A stretch of 13,264 bases of DNA from Bacteroidales bacterium (GTDB taxonomy: Bacteria > Bacteroidota > Bacteroidia > Bacteroidales > UBA7960). Each line of letters begins with the position of its first letter. The first letter of the stretch is position 1. The notes under the pieces were generated by a model. The model ran no database searches, was not told where the DNA came from, and worked only from the letters and a program-made list of their open reading frames with translations. Positions 1 through 8,023 of this stretch are shown one piece after another. Location: positions 1-13,264 of the forward strand of contig PWND01000316.1 of assembly GCA_003557965.1 (NCBI GenBank), written 5' to 3'. The translations under genes were made by a program, and so were the position numbers.

Positions 1-73
1 ATAAAGTATATTTCTGCTTTATTTAGCTTTATTTTTTTATAGTAAGATTTTTTTTTGAAGAAGCTAAGCATCT

Positions 74-1693
74 CTAAAATCCGCTTAATTCCATTGTAAC
101 TGTGGGTATTAATAACAAGAACCCAACCAGTATCATCAGAATAATAAATGGCCAAATAAACTTAACCCATTTATGATATGATATTCTTGCAACTCCAAGA
201 ACTGCTATCAATACGCCTGAGGTAGGTGTAATCATATTTGTAAAGCCGTCGCCAAATTGGAAAGCCATTACTGTAGCCTGTCTGGATACGCTGATTAAGT
301 CGCTGAAAGGTGCCATAATAGGCATTGTAATAGCAGCTTTTGCGGAGCCAGACGGGATAACCACATTAACTATAGTTTGAATTACATACATAACCCCTAC
401 TGAGGCAATTTTTCCAAAATTACCCATTGCTTTTGACAAACCATAAAGGATAGAATCAATAATACCACCGTCAGAAAGAATTACAATAATTCCTCCTGCA
501 AGCCCAACAATAATAGCAGCCGACATAATATCTTTAACACCATTAAGAAATAAATTTGCTATTTCATTCGCTGTTTTATTTATTGCAATTCCTGATGCAA
601 TTCCCATAGCCATAAACAGTGTGGCAATTTCCATCACATACCACTGGTAACCCATTACGCCAACTATCAGATAAAGAATTGTGTATCCGAGAAGTAGTAA
701 AACAAAATAATGAACAGACTTCCTTAATGCAAATACACCTATTATTGCAAACAAAGCCGTTGACACAGGAATAATCCTAGAGACAAACTCTGCATTTCCA
801 ATTTTCATTGTTGTGCTTGGATATACAAATGAGAAAACAGCCAACACACATAATATTATACCATAAACAAACCATGCTATTTTGGGTGTATAATATTCTA
901 TTTTTTCTGATTCAGATGCGCCCTTTTTTCTCCAATACTCGTCTTCTTCGTACATTATTGAGCTTTTCGGGTTTTTTGATACTTTTTTAGCATACCTTAA
1001 AACGAAAACGATTCCTATAGCTGTTATTATAATAAAAGCAACAAGCCTGTATTCTATTCCTGAAAACAACGGAATATCTGCCAGGCCCTGTGCTATTCCA
1101 ATAGTAAAAGGATTCAGTATTGCACCTGCAAATCCCAGGTGAGCTGCAACATATACCATACATACACCAACAATACTATCGTACCCCATAGATATAGCCA
1201 GTGGAATTAAAATAATAACAAATGCTATTGTTTCTTCACTCATGCCAAATATAGCCCCAAACAAGCTAAACATAATCATTATCAAAACAATAATGATATT
1301 ATTTACGCCCATTTTTCTCATTAGGCTATATTTATCAAGGCGCTTTGTAAATTTCAAAAACGCCATGATTGCCACATCAATTGCTTTACTATGGTTCATA
1401 ATCCAGAAAGCTCCCCCTATCATCAGGATAAAAACAATAATATTACTTTGATTTACAAATCCGTGAAACAATGCTGAGAAAACGTGCCAGGTTTGGTATG
1501 TTGAAGGAGTTTCTGGTTTATGTTCTTCGGGAAGGTTTTCTTCATAGTAAAAAACCATAAGTTCTTGCTCTTTACCATCTATCAGGCGAGTTTCCTGCAC
1601 ATATTTCCCGGGAGGAATAATCCATGTTAATATAGCAGACAAAACTATTATTGAAAAAACTATAACATAAGTGTGGGGAACTTTCTTTAACAT
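74..1693 (-). CDS. YfcC/ArcD-type inner-membrane carrier
   Basis: A 539-residue polytopic membrane protein of the YfcC family (DcuC/ArcD-related carriers). Characterised ArcD-type relatives exchange basic amino acids such as arginine and ornithine. The N-terminus (9-26) is a membrane helix followed by IIPPG, as is usual in this family. About 11-13 hydrophobic segments follow, with a charged cytoplasmic-type loop around 233-270. Family-typical motifs are FGMSEETIAF (149-158) in the first half, and SGSAKAAITMPIM (448-460) and FGDGFTNMITPTSG (480-493) in the second half. The ATG start at 1693 lies 32 bp after the cyanophycinase stop, so it is probably the last visible gene of the susC operon. 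No hairpin plus U-tract is seen in the 73 bases after its TAG stop, so the operon may continue out of the window. The substrate is inferred: arginine, ornithine or a small Arg-containing peptide fits the neighbouring cyanophycinase, but short carboxylates cannot be excluded. Confidence 0.85.
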   Translation of the reverse strand: MLKKVPHTYVIVFSIIVLSAILTWIIPPGKYVQETRLIDGKEQELMVFYYEENLPEEHKPETPSTYQTWHVFSALFHGFVNQSNIIVFILMIGGAFWIMNHSKAIDVAIMAFLKFTKRLDKYSLMRKMGVNNIIIVLIMIMFSLFGAIFGMSEETIAFVIILIPLAISMGYDSIVGVCMVYVAAHLGFAGAILNPFTIGIAQGLADIPLFSGIEYRLVAFIIITAIGIVFVLRYAKKVSKNPKSSIMYEEDEYWRKKGASESEKIEYYTPKIAWFVYGIILCVLAVFSFVYPSTTMKIGNAEFVSRIIPVSTALFAIIGVFALRKSVHYFVLLLLGYTILYLIVGVMGYQWYVMEIATLFMAMGIASGIAINKTANEIANLFLNGVKDIMSAAIIVGLAGGIIVILSDGGIIDSILYGLSKAMGNFGKIASVGVMYVIQTIVNVVIPSGSAKAAITMPIMAPFSDLISVSRQATVMAFQFGDGFTNMITPTSGVLIAVLGVARISYHKWVKFIWPFIILMILVGFLLLIPTVTMELSGF

Positions 1694-1725
1694 ATAAGGT
1701 TAGATATTATTAAGGTTTAGATATA

Positions 1726-2586
1726 TTATTTAATACTAAATATTTCGCCGGGCAAATAAATATCTAAAACTATATTTTTTGCTCCCAGCTTCCCTCCTTC
1801 TTCATGATAGGATTTCTCACTATTAGAAAAAACAACTACCTGTGATGCTCCAACTACTTCGGCATCACTGCCATTTACCAGGATTGCTGTTGACTCATCA
1901 ATTCCTATCCCGGTATGATCGGGGTATTCGATTATAAGGCTTAGCAACCTGTTGTACCTGCTCCTCCATACAAAGTGTTGGTCAATAATTACATTATCCA
2001 GAAACCCTAAGCCATTTGAAATTAAAACGTTTTCAGCTTCAATAGTTCTTGGTGTTGTTCTATATTCGGGATAAAATTTTTCATCACCGGTAATCATCTT
2101 TTTACTCATAACGGCTGCACCTGCACTTGTGCCGGCTATCATTGCGCCGTTTTTCCATGCTTCAATAATAGCCGACTCAATTTCTGTTTTGTGCACTATA
2201 TCCATAAACCTGTTTTGGTCGCCTCCTGTTATGTATATTAATGATGCATGCCTTATTGAATCAACCCATTCCATTTTCGGTTCTTCATCATGCAAAAAAT
2301 TATATCCTGCTATATTTTCAACACCCATACGGTATAGCTGTTCCGATGTCCATATTATAGCAGAATCAGGCAGTTCGCTTGACATTGGTAATATAACCAT
2401 ATAGCCACCATTATACAGCCCTGCTTCTGAGATCATTCTGTCCATTAATGAATCAGGCCTGCTCCCGCCTCCAATAATAAACAACTTGCCTCTGCCTTTA
2501 TCTTCTGCCGGTTGCTTAGTATCATATTCTGAACATGATACTAAGCAAACTGCAAAGAAAAGGCACAATATCTTAAATCCTTTCAT
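1726..2586 (-). CDS. Lipoprotein cyanophycinase-like peptidase (family S51)
   Basis: A 286-residue S51 serine peptidase most like cyanophycinase, which cuts multi-L-arginyl-poly-L-aspartate into beta-Asp-Arg dipeptides. Visible family marks are IIGGG (37-41), the ITGGDQNR segment (119-126), the nucleophile elbow GTSAGAAVM (152-160, Ser154), DQHF (202-205, His204) and GIGIDEST (226-233, Glu231). The 27-residue gap between His204 and Glu231 agrees with my recollection of the catalytic His and Glu in the cyanobacterial enzyme. The N-terminus is a type II signal peptide ending in LVSC (Cys18), then SEYD, so the enzyme is membrane-anchored outside the cytoplasm and possibly surface-exposed. Known cyanobacterial cyanophycinases are cytoplasmic, so an exported form suggests use of external polymer. 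The start lies 14 bp after the preceding lipoprotein stop. A strong inverted repeat covers the lipobox codons. Another S51 activity (aspartyl dipeptidase-like) is possible, but the motif spacing favours cyanophycinase. Confidence 0.88.
   Translation of the reverse strand: MKGFKILCLFFAVCLVSCSEYDTKQPAEDKGRGKLFIIGGGSRPDSLMDRMISEAGLYNGGYMVILPMSSELPDSAIIWTSEQLYRMGVENIAGYNFLHDEEPKMEWVDSIRHASLIYITGGDQNRFMDIVHKTEIESAIIEAWKNGAMIAGTSAGAAVMSKKMITGDEKFYPEYRTTPRTIEAENVLISNGLGFLDNVIIDQHFVWRSRYNRLLSLIIEYPDHTGIGIDESTAILVNGSDAEVVGASQVVVFSNSEKSYHEEGGKLGAKNIVLDIYLPGEIFSIK
2512..2548. repeat. 37-bp near-perfect inverted repeat over lipobox codons
   Basis: The arms TTGCTTAGTATCAT (2512-2525) and ATGATACTAAGCAA (2535-2548) are perfectly complementary over 14 bp, with a 9-nt spacer. 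The spacer itself contains TTC-T-GAA, so the whole 37 bp is symmetric apart from one mismatched pair (2526/2534). In the cyanophycinase mRNA it would form a 14-bp stem about 39-75 nt after the start codon, covering codons 14-25 (the lipobox LVSC and the following acidic segment). The symmetry also makes the opposite strand read almost the same peptide. Confidence 0.9.
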
Positions 2587-2600
2587 GCTATTTCTGTTTG

Positions 2601-3476
2601 TTAATCGCCCGAGGTTTCAAAAACGTGAATATCAGTTAATGCAATTGAATACATATCAGTACACTCAAAATGCCTGAATGCAATATGAATACTTTCACCT
2701 GCATAGTCAGTTAAGTCAAGGTCTCTTAAAATCCAGACCCAGTTTTCCATATCAGGTTGTAAGGTTTCAACAAATATTTGCTCGAAATCATCCGGCTCTG
2801 TGCCTGTAGTTGACACCAATACAGCATATCTTTCAAGCCTGAACTCCGGCCCGTTTGCCCTGGGCGTAACATAATACTCCAACCTTGCACCTGCAACTTC
2901 ACCAAGGTCAATTTCCGGAGTTATTATCCAGTTGTCAGGCGTTAAAGGCTGATCTTCCGGCTCATACCAGGAATCTGATAAAATATAATACTCATCACCC
3001 CAATAATGCCAGTACCAATTATGTCCATCACCATCAAGGTCAATTAATGTCCAACCTTCAGGTGGAAAATCTGTTTCAAGCGCCGGGTCATCAAATTTCT
3101 CCCTGAATATTGTTGAAACAAGGCTGACTCTTTCAGATTTTTCGAGCTTGTTGTAGTGTAAGTCTTCAATTGGAGTAACTGTAAGGGTAACATCGTATGT
3201 GCCATCTTCATCATAAATTACAACAGGATTTTCTTCAGTTGATGTTTCCCCGTTATCAAAATCCCAAAAATACTCTACTGCATTAATTGACTTATTTATA
3301 AAACTTACTTCGTAGTTTATGCGGCCTGTTTCTTCATTGGTGAAAGTTGATACCTCATAATCAAAATCAGCTTGCGTGCTTGCAGTTGGCACTTTCATTT
3401 CCTCTTCACAAGAAAGAAACATAACCAGGGATACTAATATTATTATTGGAAGCCTGTGAATCAATTTGTTTTTCAT
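2601..3476 (-). CDS. PKD plus cleaved-adhesin-type surface lipoprotein
   Basis: A 291-residue lipoprotein. The signal peptide ends at FLSC (Cys23) and is followed by EEE, an acidic stretch resembling the surface-export signals of Bacteroidota lipoproteins. Residues about 36-118 form a PKD-like beta-sandwich: VEYFWDFDNGE at 67-77 and the GTYDVTLTV strand at 92-100. Residues about 122-288 look like a cleaved-adhesin/choice-of-anchor J domain: the FDDP start, PPEGWTLID at 138-146, DNWIITPEIDL at 181-191, and a closing jelly-roll strand near IALTDIHVF. No catalytic residues are recognisable. It lies third in the operon, after SusC and SusD, the position of SusE/SusF-type binding lipoproteins, so substrate capture at the cell surface is the likely role. 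The ligand cannot be told from sequence. The ATG at 3476 follows an 84-bp gap that carries a hairpin. Confidence 0.82.
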   Translation of the reverse strand: MKNKLIHRLPIIILVSLVMFLSCEEEMKVPTASTQADFDYEVSTFTNEETGRINYEVSFINKSINAVEYFWDFDNGETSTEENPVVIYDEDGTYDVTLTVTPIEDLHYNKLEKSERVSLVSTIFREKFDDPALETDFPPEGWTLIDLDGDGHNWYWHYWGDEYYILSDSWYEPEDQPLTPDNWIITPEIDLGEVAGARLEYYVTPRANGPEFRLERYAVLVSTTGTEPDDFEQIFVETLQPDMENWVWILRDLDLTDYAGESIHIAFRHFECTDMYSIALTDIHVFETSGD

Positions 3477-3522
3477 TTGTTTGTATTTTTTTATTTTTAA
3501 ATAATATCAAAGTAATATAAGC

Positions 3523-3546
3523 ACTTATTAGCATGCGCTAATGAGT
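3523..3546. promoter_or_regulatory. Intercistronic hairpin between susD-like and PKD lipoprotein genes
   Basis: The arms ACTTATTAGC (3523-3532) and GCTAATGAGT (3537-3546) flank an ATGC loop. In the minus-strand mRNA this gives a 6-bp perfect inner stem, one C-A mismatch and 3 more pairs. No U-tract follows it directly, so a stability or processing element, or a partial attenuator, is likelier than a full terminator. It sits just after the susD-like stop in the only long gap of the operon. Confidence 0.5.
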
Positions 3547-3560
3547 AAAACCTGAAAGAA

Positions 3561-4913
3561 TTAATAGCCATCATTTTGATACATTCCTTCATGATTATTT
3601 GTTAGCAGTTCATTTAAAGGTATAGGAAATAATGTTTGATATTCATCATAAACATTTTCCAAAACTTCAATTGCTTTGCCTGTCCTTACAAGGTCAAACC
3701 ACCTGTGCCCTTCGAAAGCAAATTCTTTCATTCTCTGGTTTTCAATTTCTTGCAGAAGAGCTATATAGTTTGAAGATAAAACTTCATCAAGCCCTGCTCT
3801 TTCTCTTATTTCATTAATATCAGCATGAATTAATTCCACTTCATTTTCAAGTATTGCATTAGCTTCAGCTCTAATAAGAAACATTTCAGCAAGCCTGAAA
3901 ACATAAACATTATCAGTTCCCTGTTCAATATCACTATACTTAATAGCATACATGTCATTTCCGGCAACACCAATAGAAGCGTCACGCCTTAAATCGTTAT
4001 CATCAAAGGCATCAAACAGTTCTTCTTTAGGGGCAAATTCATGCCTTCCGCTTATTGATGTGGGGAAGAAGTATTCTGCCAGCCTGTTTCTGTCTTGCTC
4101 ATTATACTCTATTTCAAAAACTGATTCGCTATTAGGTGAACCTTCAAAAAGAGCAGAAAAATCAGTTTCAAGCTCAAGTCCAAACTCATCAATAACTTCT
4201 GTAGCAGATAAAATTGCATTATTTAGCCACTCAGTTTGATTGGTATGATAGTAATAATATAAGCCGGCTCTTGCCTGAAGAGCAAGGACTGAAGCTTTAG
4301 AAGCTTTTCCCCTGATAATATTTGTCCTGATATTTTCTTTTGCAAATTCAAGATCATTAAAAATTTGTGCATAAACATCATCAACTGAGCGCCTTGGTAC
4401 ATTAAGGTCCTCTTCATCAAATGAAACAGGCTCAGTTCTAATTGGGACAGGCCCAAAAAGCCTCACAAGGTTGTGGTGGCTAAGAGCTCTTAAAAATAAT
4501 AATTCGGCTAAGGCTTCATTTTTTTCATCTTCAGTTAATTCTTCAACACCCGGAATTTGTACAACCGCATTATTAATTCTGTTTAATGACCTGTAAATGC
4601 TAATCCACATTCCCTCAACAATCACATTGTCAGCTAAAATGGTATTATTGTCAATTTGATTGTATCCTGCAGTAGTTCCTGTCCACTCAAGGATGTCAGC
4701 AGATAAATCACCAACAACAACATAATTACGGCCATAATATCCGGCAGACTGAAATGCATCATAACAGCCATTAATTGCTCTTTCAACATCTGTTCTACTT
4801 GTTATTGCCTGGTCAGAGGGGATGCTATGCATTGGTTCTACATCCAGCACATCACATGCTGCCATTACAAAAACAAGGATAATTGGATATATTAGATTTT
4901 TAATTTTTTTCAT
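3561..4913 (-). CDS. SusD/RagB-family outer-membrane binding lipoprotein
   Basis: A 450-residue SusD-family protein that acts as the lid and substrate-binding partner of the SusC-type transporter encoded just upstream. The signal peptide ends at MAAC (Cys20), with DVLD following. The N-terminal SusD-like region covers about 21-230, with helices such as DVERAINGCYDAF (42-54) and the LAELLFLRALSHHNLVRLFG segment (135-154). The C-terminal SusD/RagB region holds VFRLAEMFLIRAEA (338-351), RMKEFAFEGHRWFDLVR (394-410), the FPIPLNE turn (429-435) and a QNDGY end. At 450 residues it is somewhat shorter than many glycan-type SusD proteins. RagB of Porphyromonas shows that the family also serves peptide uptake, which would suit the peptidase two genes downstream. 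The start at 4913 is 14 bp after the SusC stop, indicating co-translation. Confidence 0.95.
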   Translation of the reverse strand: MKKIKNLIYPIILVFVMAACDVLDVEPMHSIPSDQAITSRTDVERAINGCYDAFQSAGYYGRNYVVVGDLSADILEWTGTTAGYNQIDNNTILADNVIVEGMWISIYRSLNRINNAVVQIPGVEELTEDEKNEALAELLFLRALSHHNLVRLFGPVPIRTEPVSFDEEDLNVPRRSVDDVYAQIFNDLEFAKENIRTNIIRGKASKASVLALQARAGLYYYYHTNQTEWLNNAILSATEVIDEFGLELETDFSALFEGSPNSESVFEIEYNEQDRNRLAEYFFPTSISGRHEFAPKEELFDAFDDNDLRRDASIGVAGNDMYAIKYSDIEQGTDNVYVFRLAEMFLIRAEANAILENEVELIHADINEIRERAGLDEVLSSNYIALLQEIENQRMKEFAFEGHRWFDLVRTGKAIEVLENVYDEYQTLFPIPLNELLTNNHEGMYQNDGY

Positions 4914-4927
4914 AATTAAATATGTTT

Positions 4928-7864
4928 TTAAAGTCCTAAATTAATTCCTAAAGAAATTGTTCTAACTTGCGGGTGGGTAAAGAAGTCTGTACCCATAACA
5001 ATAGTATCGGGGCCAGCGTAGTTAACTTCCGGGTCCATGCCGCTATAGTTTGTAAATGTTAGTAAGTTTTGTCCTGTAACATAAATTCTTGCACTATGCA
5101 GGTTTACTCTATCAAGAAGACTTCTGTCAATATTATAAGATAAAGTAACATTTTTCACCCTCAGGTATGAGCCATCTTCAATAAATCTTGAAGAAATCCT
5201 GTTATTGTTATTGGGATCGGTTTCTGTTGCCCTGGGAATATTTGTTTCATCACCCGGGGCCTGCCACCTGTCAAGGACAGCTGTTGTTTGATTATCTGAA
5301 CCTTTCATTGACTCAATATATATTCTTGTTCCGTTAAAAATGTCATTGCCATAAGATCCTTGCAGGAAAATACTCAAATCAAAGTTTCTATAGGAAAAAT
5401 TATTAGTAAACCCACCGATAAAGTCAGGGTTAGGATCACCTATTTTAACTCTGTCTTCGGAGCTGATAACGCCATCGCCATTAACGTCATCAAATACAAT
5501 GTCGCCTGTAGAAGGATCAACGCCAAGTGCACGATAGCCATAAAATATGCCAATAGGTTCTCCCACTCTGACGCTGTTGCTTCCCCTGCCGATATTATCT
5601 AATGGCTGGTCGTTGTATAAAGCGAGCACTTTATTTCTATTGCGGGTAAAGTTAATCATTGATGACCATTTAAAATTATCTCTTTCAACATTAATAGTAT
5701 TAAGAGCTATTTCTATACCTTTATTTTCGAGTTCACCAATATTAGATTGTATGCTGTAGTATCCTGATGTCATAGAAACCGGTCTGCTAAACAAGAGGTC
5801 TTTTGTATGATTATTATAATAATCAAAAGCTATTTCAATCCTGTCGTTATAAAGTCCAATATCAACACCGGCATTAAACTGGTAAGTTGTTTCCCATCTT
5901 AAGTCGGGATTAGGCAGAGCAACCGGATAAATACCAGATTGGCCAAGATAGTTTGCACCACCACCATAAAGTGAAAGGTATGCAAAATCCGGAATTCCGT
6001 CATTTCCTGTAATTCCGTATCCAACACGCCATCTGAACTCACTAACAGGCAAGCCAAGGCCTTTAAAGAACTCTTCTTCCGACATTCTCCATGCAACAGA
6101 ACCGGCAGGGAAAAAGCCATACCTGTAGTTCTCACCAAACCTTGACGACCCATCATATCTGGCGGTAACTGATAAGATATATTTATAATCATAGTTATAC
6201 CTTATTTGTCCAAAGAAGGAATTCATCCCCCTGTTAACAGCTCTTGAATCAGCATCAGTGATAGTACCTGCCTCACTCAAATACTGAAAATGCTCATTGG
6301 GGAAGTCCACGCCTCTAATAAACTGGTTTCTCCTTTGAAATTGTTCAAAGGAGTATCCTGCGAGCATTTCAAAATTATGAACATCAGCAAAAACATCAGC
6401 ATATCTTAAAGTATTATTTGATACAATATTTAGCACATTGCTTTGTGCTGAGATACCAATACCATTAGAACGTGCACCTTGCCGTGTAGTAATAGGGTCA
6501 TAACTGTGTTCTCTAAGGCTTAAGTAATCAAATCCCCACTTTGTATTAAACGTGATATTTTCAAGTATTCTATATTCTCCAAAAATGTTACCCATTGTTC
6601 TGTATGAGTGAGCTTCATTGATAGCCTCTTTACCAATTGCCACAGGATTTGCAAAAGGAGCGTCTTCATTATATGTTCCATCTTCATTATAAACAGGATA
6701 GATAGCAGGATTTGCAATTGCATTAGCAAGTGGCGCATTAAGCGACTGGTCACCTTCCACCCTGTTATTTAAAGCATAACTGGCACCAATACGGGCACCA
6801 ACGTTAAAGCGTTCACTTACCCTGTGGTCTATATTTACCCTTCCACTTAACCTTTCATAAGAAGTTCCGATAAGTACACCTTCCTGCATAAAGTAGTTGC
6901 CCGAAATAAAGAAGCGAGTAGCTTCATCACCACCGTTAAATGATAGTTCATAGTTTGACACAGGAGCTGTACTAAGGACTTCACTCAACCAGTCAGTATC
7001 AACCATATTATCAGGATCATCAGGTGTAGTACCTTTAAGATCATGCCATTGTTCTTCATTAAGCATTTCAAGCCTGTTTTCAATACTTTGCAGTCCAAAG
7101 CTGGAGTTGAAATTAATTTGTGTTCTTTGCGCCGAACCTCTTTTGGTTGTAATGAGTATAACGCCATTGGTAGCTCTTGCACCATAAATTGCAGCGGCAG
7201 ATGCATCTTTTAACACTGTTACAGATTCAATATCGCTGGGGTTTAAGTCGGAGAGCGCATCTATCTGCTGGCCTGAAAACCCAACCTGTCCGTAATTTCC
7301 AGTAGTTACAGGAATACCATCTACCACATACAGAGGTTCGTTGCCTGCAGAAATTGAGCTATTACCCCTGATGCGCACTGCATTAGCTGCACCCGGTGTG
7401 CCTGAGCTTTGTGTTATTTGCAAGCCGGCAGAACGGCCTTGTAATACCCCATCAATAGTCCTGATAGGAATATCACGAATTTCATCTTCGCTAACAACAC
7501 CAAGAGAACCAGAAACTAATCTACTGGATTCAGTGCCATATCCAACAACTATAACTTCACCAAGGCTGGCAATATCTTCCATCAGCGACACATCAATTCT
7601 TTCTCTTCCATCAACAGGCACATACTTGGTAATCATGCCTACATAGGAATAAACAAGTGTATCATTGGGATTTGCCTCAAGGCTATAGTGCCCATCAATA
7701 TCTGAAATTGTACCAACTGTGGTATTTTTAATTAATACCGTTACACCAGGCAGTGTCATATCATCTTCCATATATGATGTAATAACCCCGCTAACATTTA
7801 TCTTCTGGGCAAATAAACTCCCGGCAATAAACATTAGTAATAAAAATTGTAAAATAATTTTCAT
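4928..7864 (-). CDS. SusC/RagA-family TonB-linked outer-membrane transporter
   Basis: A 978-residue outer-membrane beta-barrel that imports oligomers captured by its SusD partner using TonB energy. In order: a Sec signal peptide (1-20, ending LFAQ); a carboxypeptidase-regulatory-like domain (about 22-95, with LPGVTVLIKNTTVGTISDIDG at 38-58 as its signature); the SusC motif EVIVVGYGT (103-111), which includes the TonB-box-like stretch; a plug domain with VRIRGNSSI (163-171) and EPLYVVDGIPV (176-186); then a 22-strand-type barrel to a final GINLGL. An EF-hand-like loop, DVNGDGVISSED (about 792-803), lies near the end of the barrel, as is common in SusC proteins. There is no N-terminal STN domain, so signalling through an anti-sigma factor is not expected. 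It is the first gene of the operon, and its leader holds several inverted repeats. Confidence 0.96.
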   Translation of the reverse strand: MKIILQFLLLMFIAGSLFAQKINVSGVITSYMEDDMTLPGVTVLIKNTTVGTISDIDGHYSLEANPNDTLVYSYVGMITKYVPVDGRERIDVSLMEDIASLGEVIVVGYGTESSRLVSGSLGVVSEDEIRDIPIRTIDGVLQGRSAGLQITQSSGTPGAANAVRIRGNSSISAGNEPLYVVDGIPVTTGNYGQVGFSGQQIDALSDLNPSDIESVTVLKDASAAAIYGARATNGVILITTKRGSAQRTQINFNSSFGLQSIENRLEMLNEEQWHDLKGTTPDDPDNMVDTDWLSEVLSTAPVSNYELSFNGGDEATRFFISGNYFMQEGVLIGTSYERLSGRVNIDHRVSERFNVGARIGASYALNNRVEGDQSLNAPLANAIANPAIYPVYNEDGTYNEDAPFANPVAIGKEAINEAHSYRTMGNIFGEYRILENITFNTKWGFDYLSLREHSYDPITTRQGARSNGIGISAQSNVLNIVSNNTLRYADVFADVHNFEMLAGYSFEQFQRRNQFIRGVDFPNEHFQYLSEAGTITDADSRAVNRGMNSFFGQIRYNYDYKYILSVTARYDGSSRFGENYRYGFFPAGSVAWRMSEEEFFKGLGLPVSEFRWRVGYGITGNDGIPDFAYLSLYGGGANYLGQSGIYPVALPNPDLRWETTYQFNAGVDIGLYNDRIEIAFDYYNNHTKDLLFSRPVSMTSGYYSIQSNIGELENKGIEIALNTINVERDNFKWSSMINFTRNRNKVLALYNDQPLDNIGRGSNSVRVGEPIGIFYGYRALGVDPSTGDIVFDDVNGDGVISSEDRVKIGDPNPDFIGGFTNNFSYRNFDLSIFLQGSYGNDIFNGTRIYIESMKGSDNQTTAVLDRWQAPGDETNIPRATETDPNNNNRISSRFIEDGSYLRVKNVTLSYNIDRSLLDRVNLHSARIYVTGQNLLTFTNYSGMDPEVNYAGPDTIVMGTDFFTHPQVRTISLGINLGL

Positions 7865-7898
7865 CTGCTATGTGTATTTTTCAGCAATATGATATTTA

Positions 7899-7983
7899 CC
7901 CACAAAGTATCCGGACAATTAGCATCCCTAAAAATATCATAAAGCCTTTTGTTAAACAAATAATAATTGCTTTGTGGGCTTTA
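7899..7983 (-). promoter_or_regulatory. Structured susC leader with competing stems
   Basis: In the leader RNA (minus strand), segment 7983-7970 reads TAAAGCCCACAAAG. Its CCCACAAAG part (7978-7970) is perfectly complementary over 9 bp to CTTTGTGGG at 7907-7899. Its TAAAGCC part (7983-7977) is perfectly complementary over 7 bp to GGCTTTA at 7946-7940. The two pairings share two bases and interleave, so they compete or form an H-type pseudoknot. The 3' arm ends 34 nt before the start codon. No known riboswitch class is recognised. Confidence 0.4.
7948..7960. promoter_or_regulatory. 13-bp palindrome, operator candidate 1
   Basis: TTTGTT-A-AACAAA is perfectly symmetric about one central base. 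It shares the pattern TTTGTWAWACAAA with a second palindrome at 8131-8143 in the same intergenic region. It lies inside the predicted susC leader. The binding factor is unknown, and in AT-rich DNA such sites also arise by chance. Confidence 0.3.
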
Positions 7984-8023
7984 ACTAATCTATCAATTAG
8001 CTATATTTCAATTTTTGATACTA

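Noticed and set aside
16..34. Tandem GCTTTATTT direct repeat beyond the carrier gene
   Set aside because: Two low-complexity AT-rich copies with no hairpin; not enough to call a terminator or repeat family.
2486..2677. A 63-codon plus-strand frame whose product contains a CLVSYSEHDTKQ-like peptide resembling the cyanophycinase lipobox
   Set aside because: The resemblance comes from the inverted repeat at 2512-2548 being read on the other strand; the frame is otherwise a shadow of two real genes.
7916..8001. Direct repeat CAATTAGC at 7916-7923 and 7994-8001
   Set aside because: An 8-bp repeat in AT-rich intergenic DNA is likely chance, and it does not line up with the promoter or stems.
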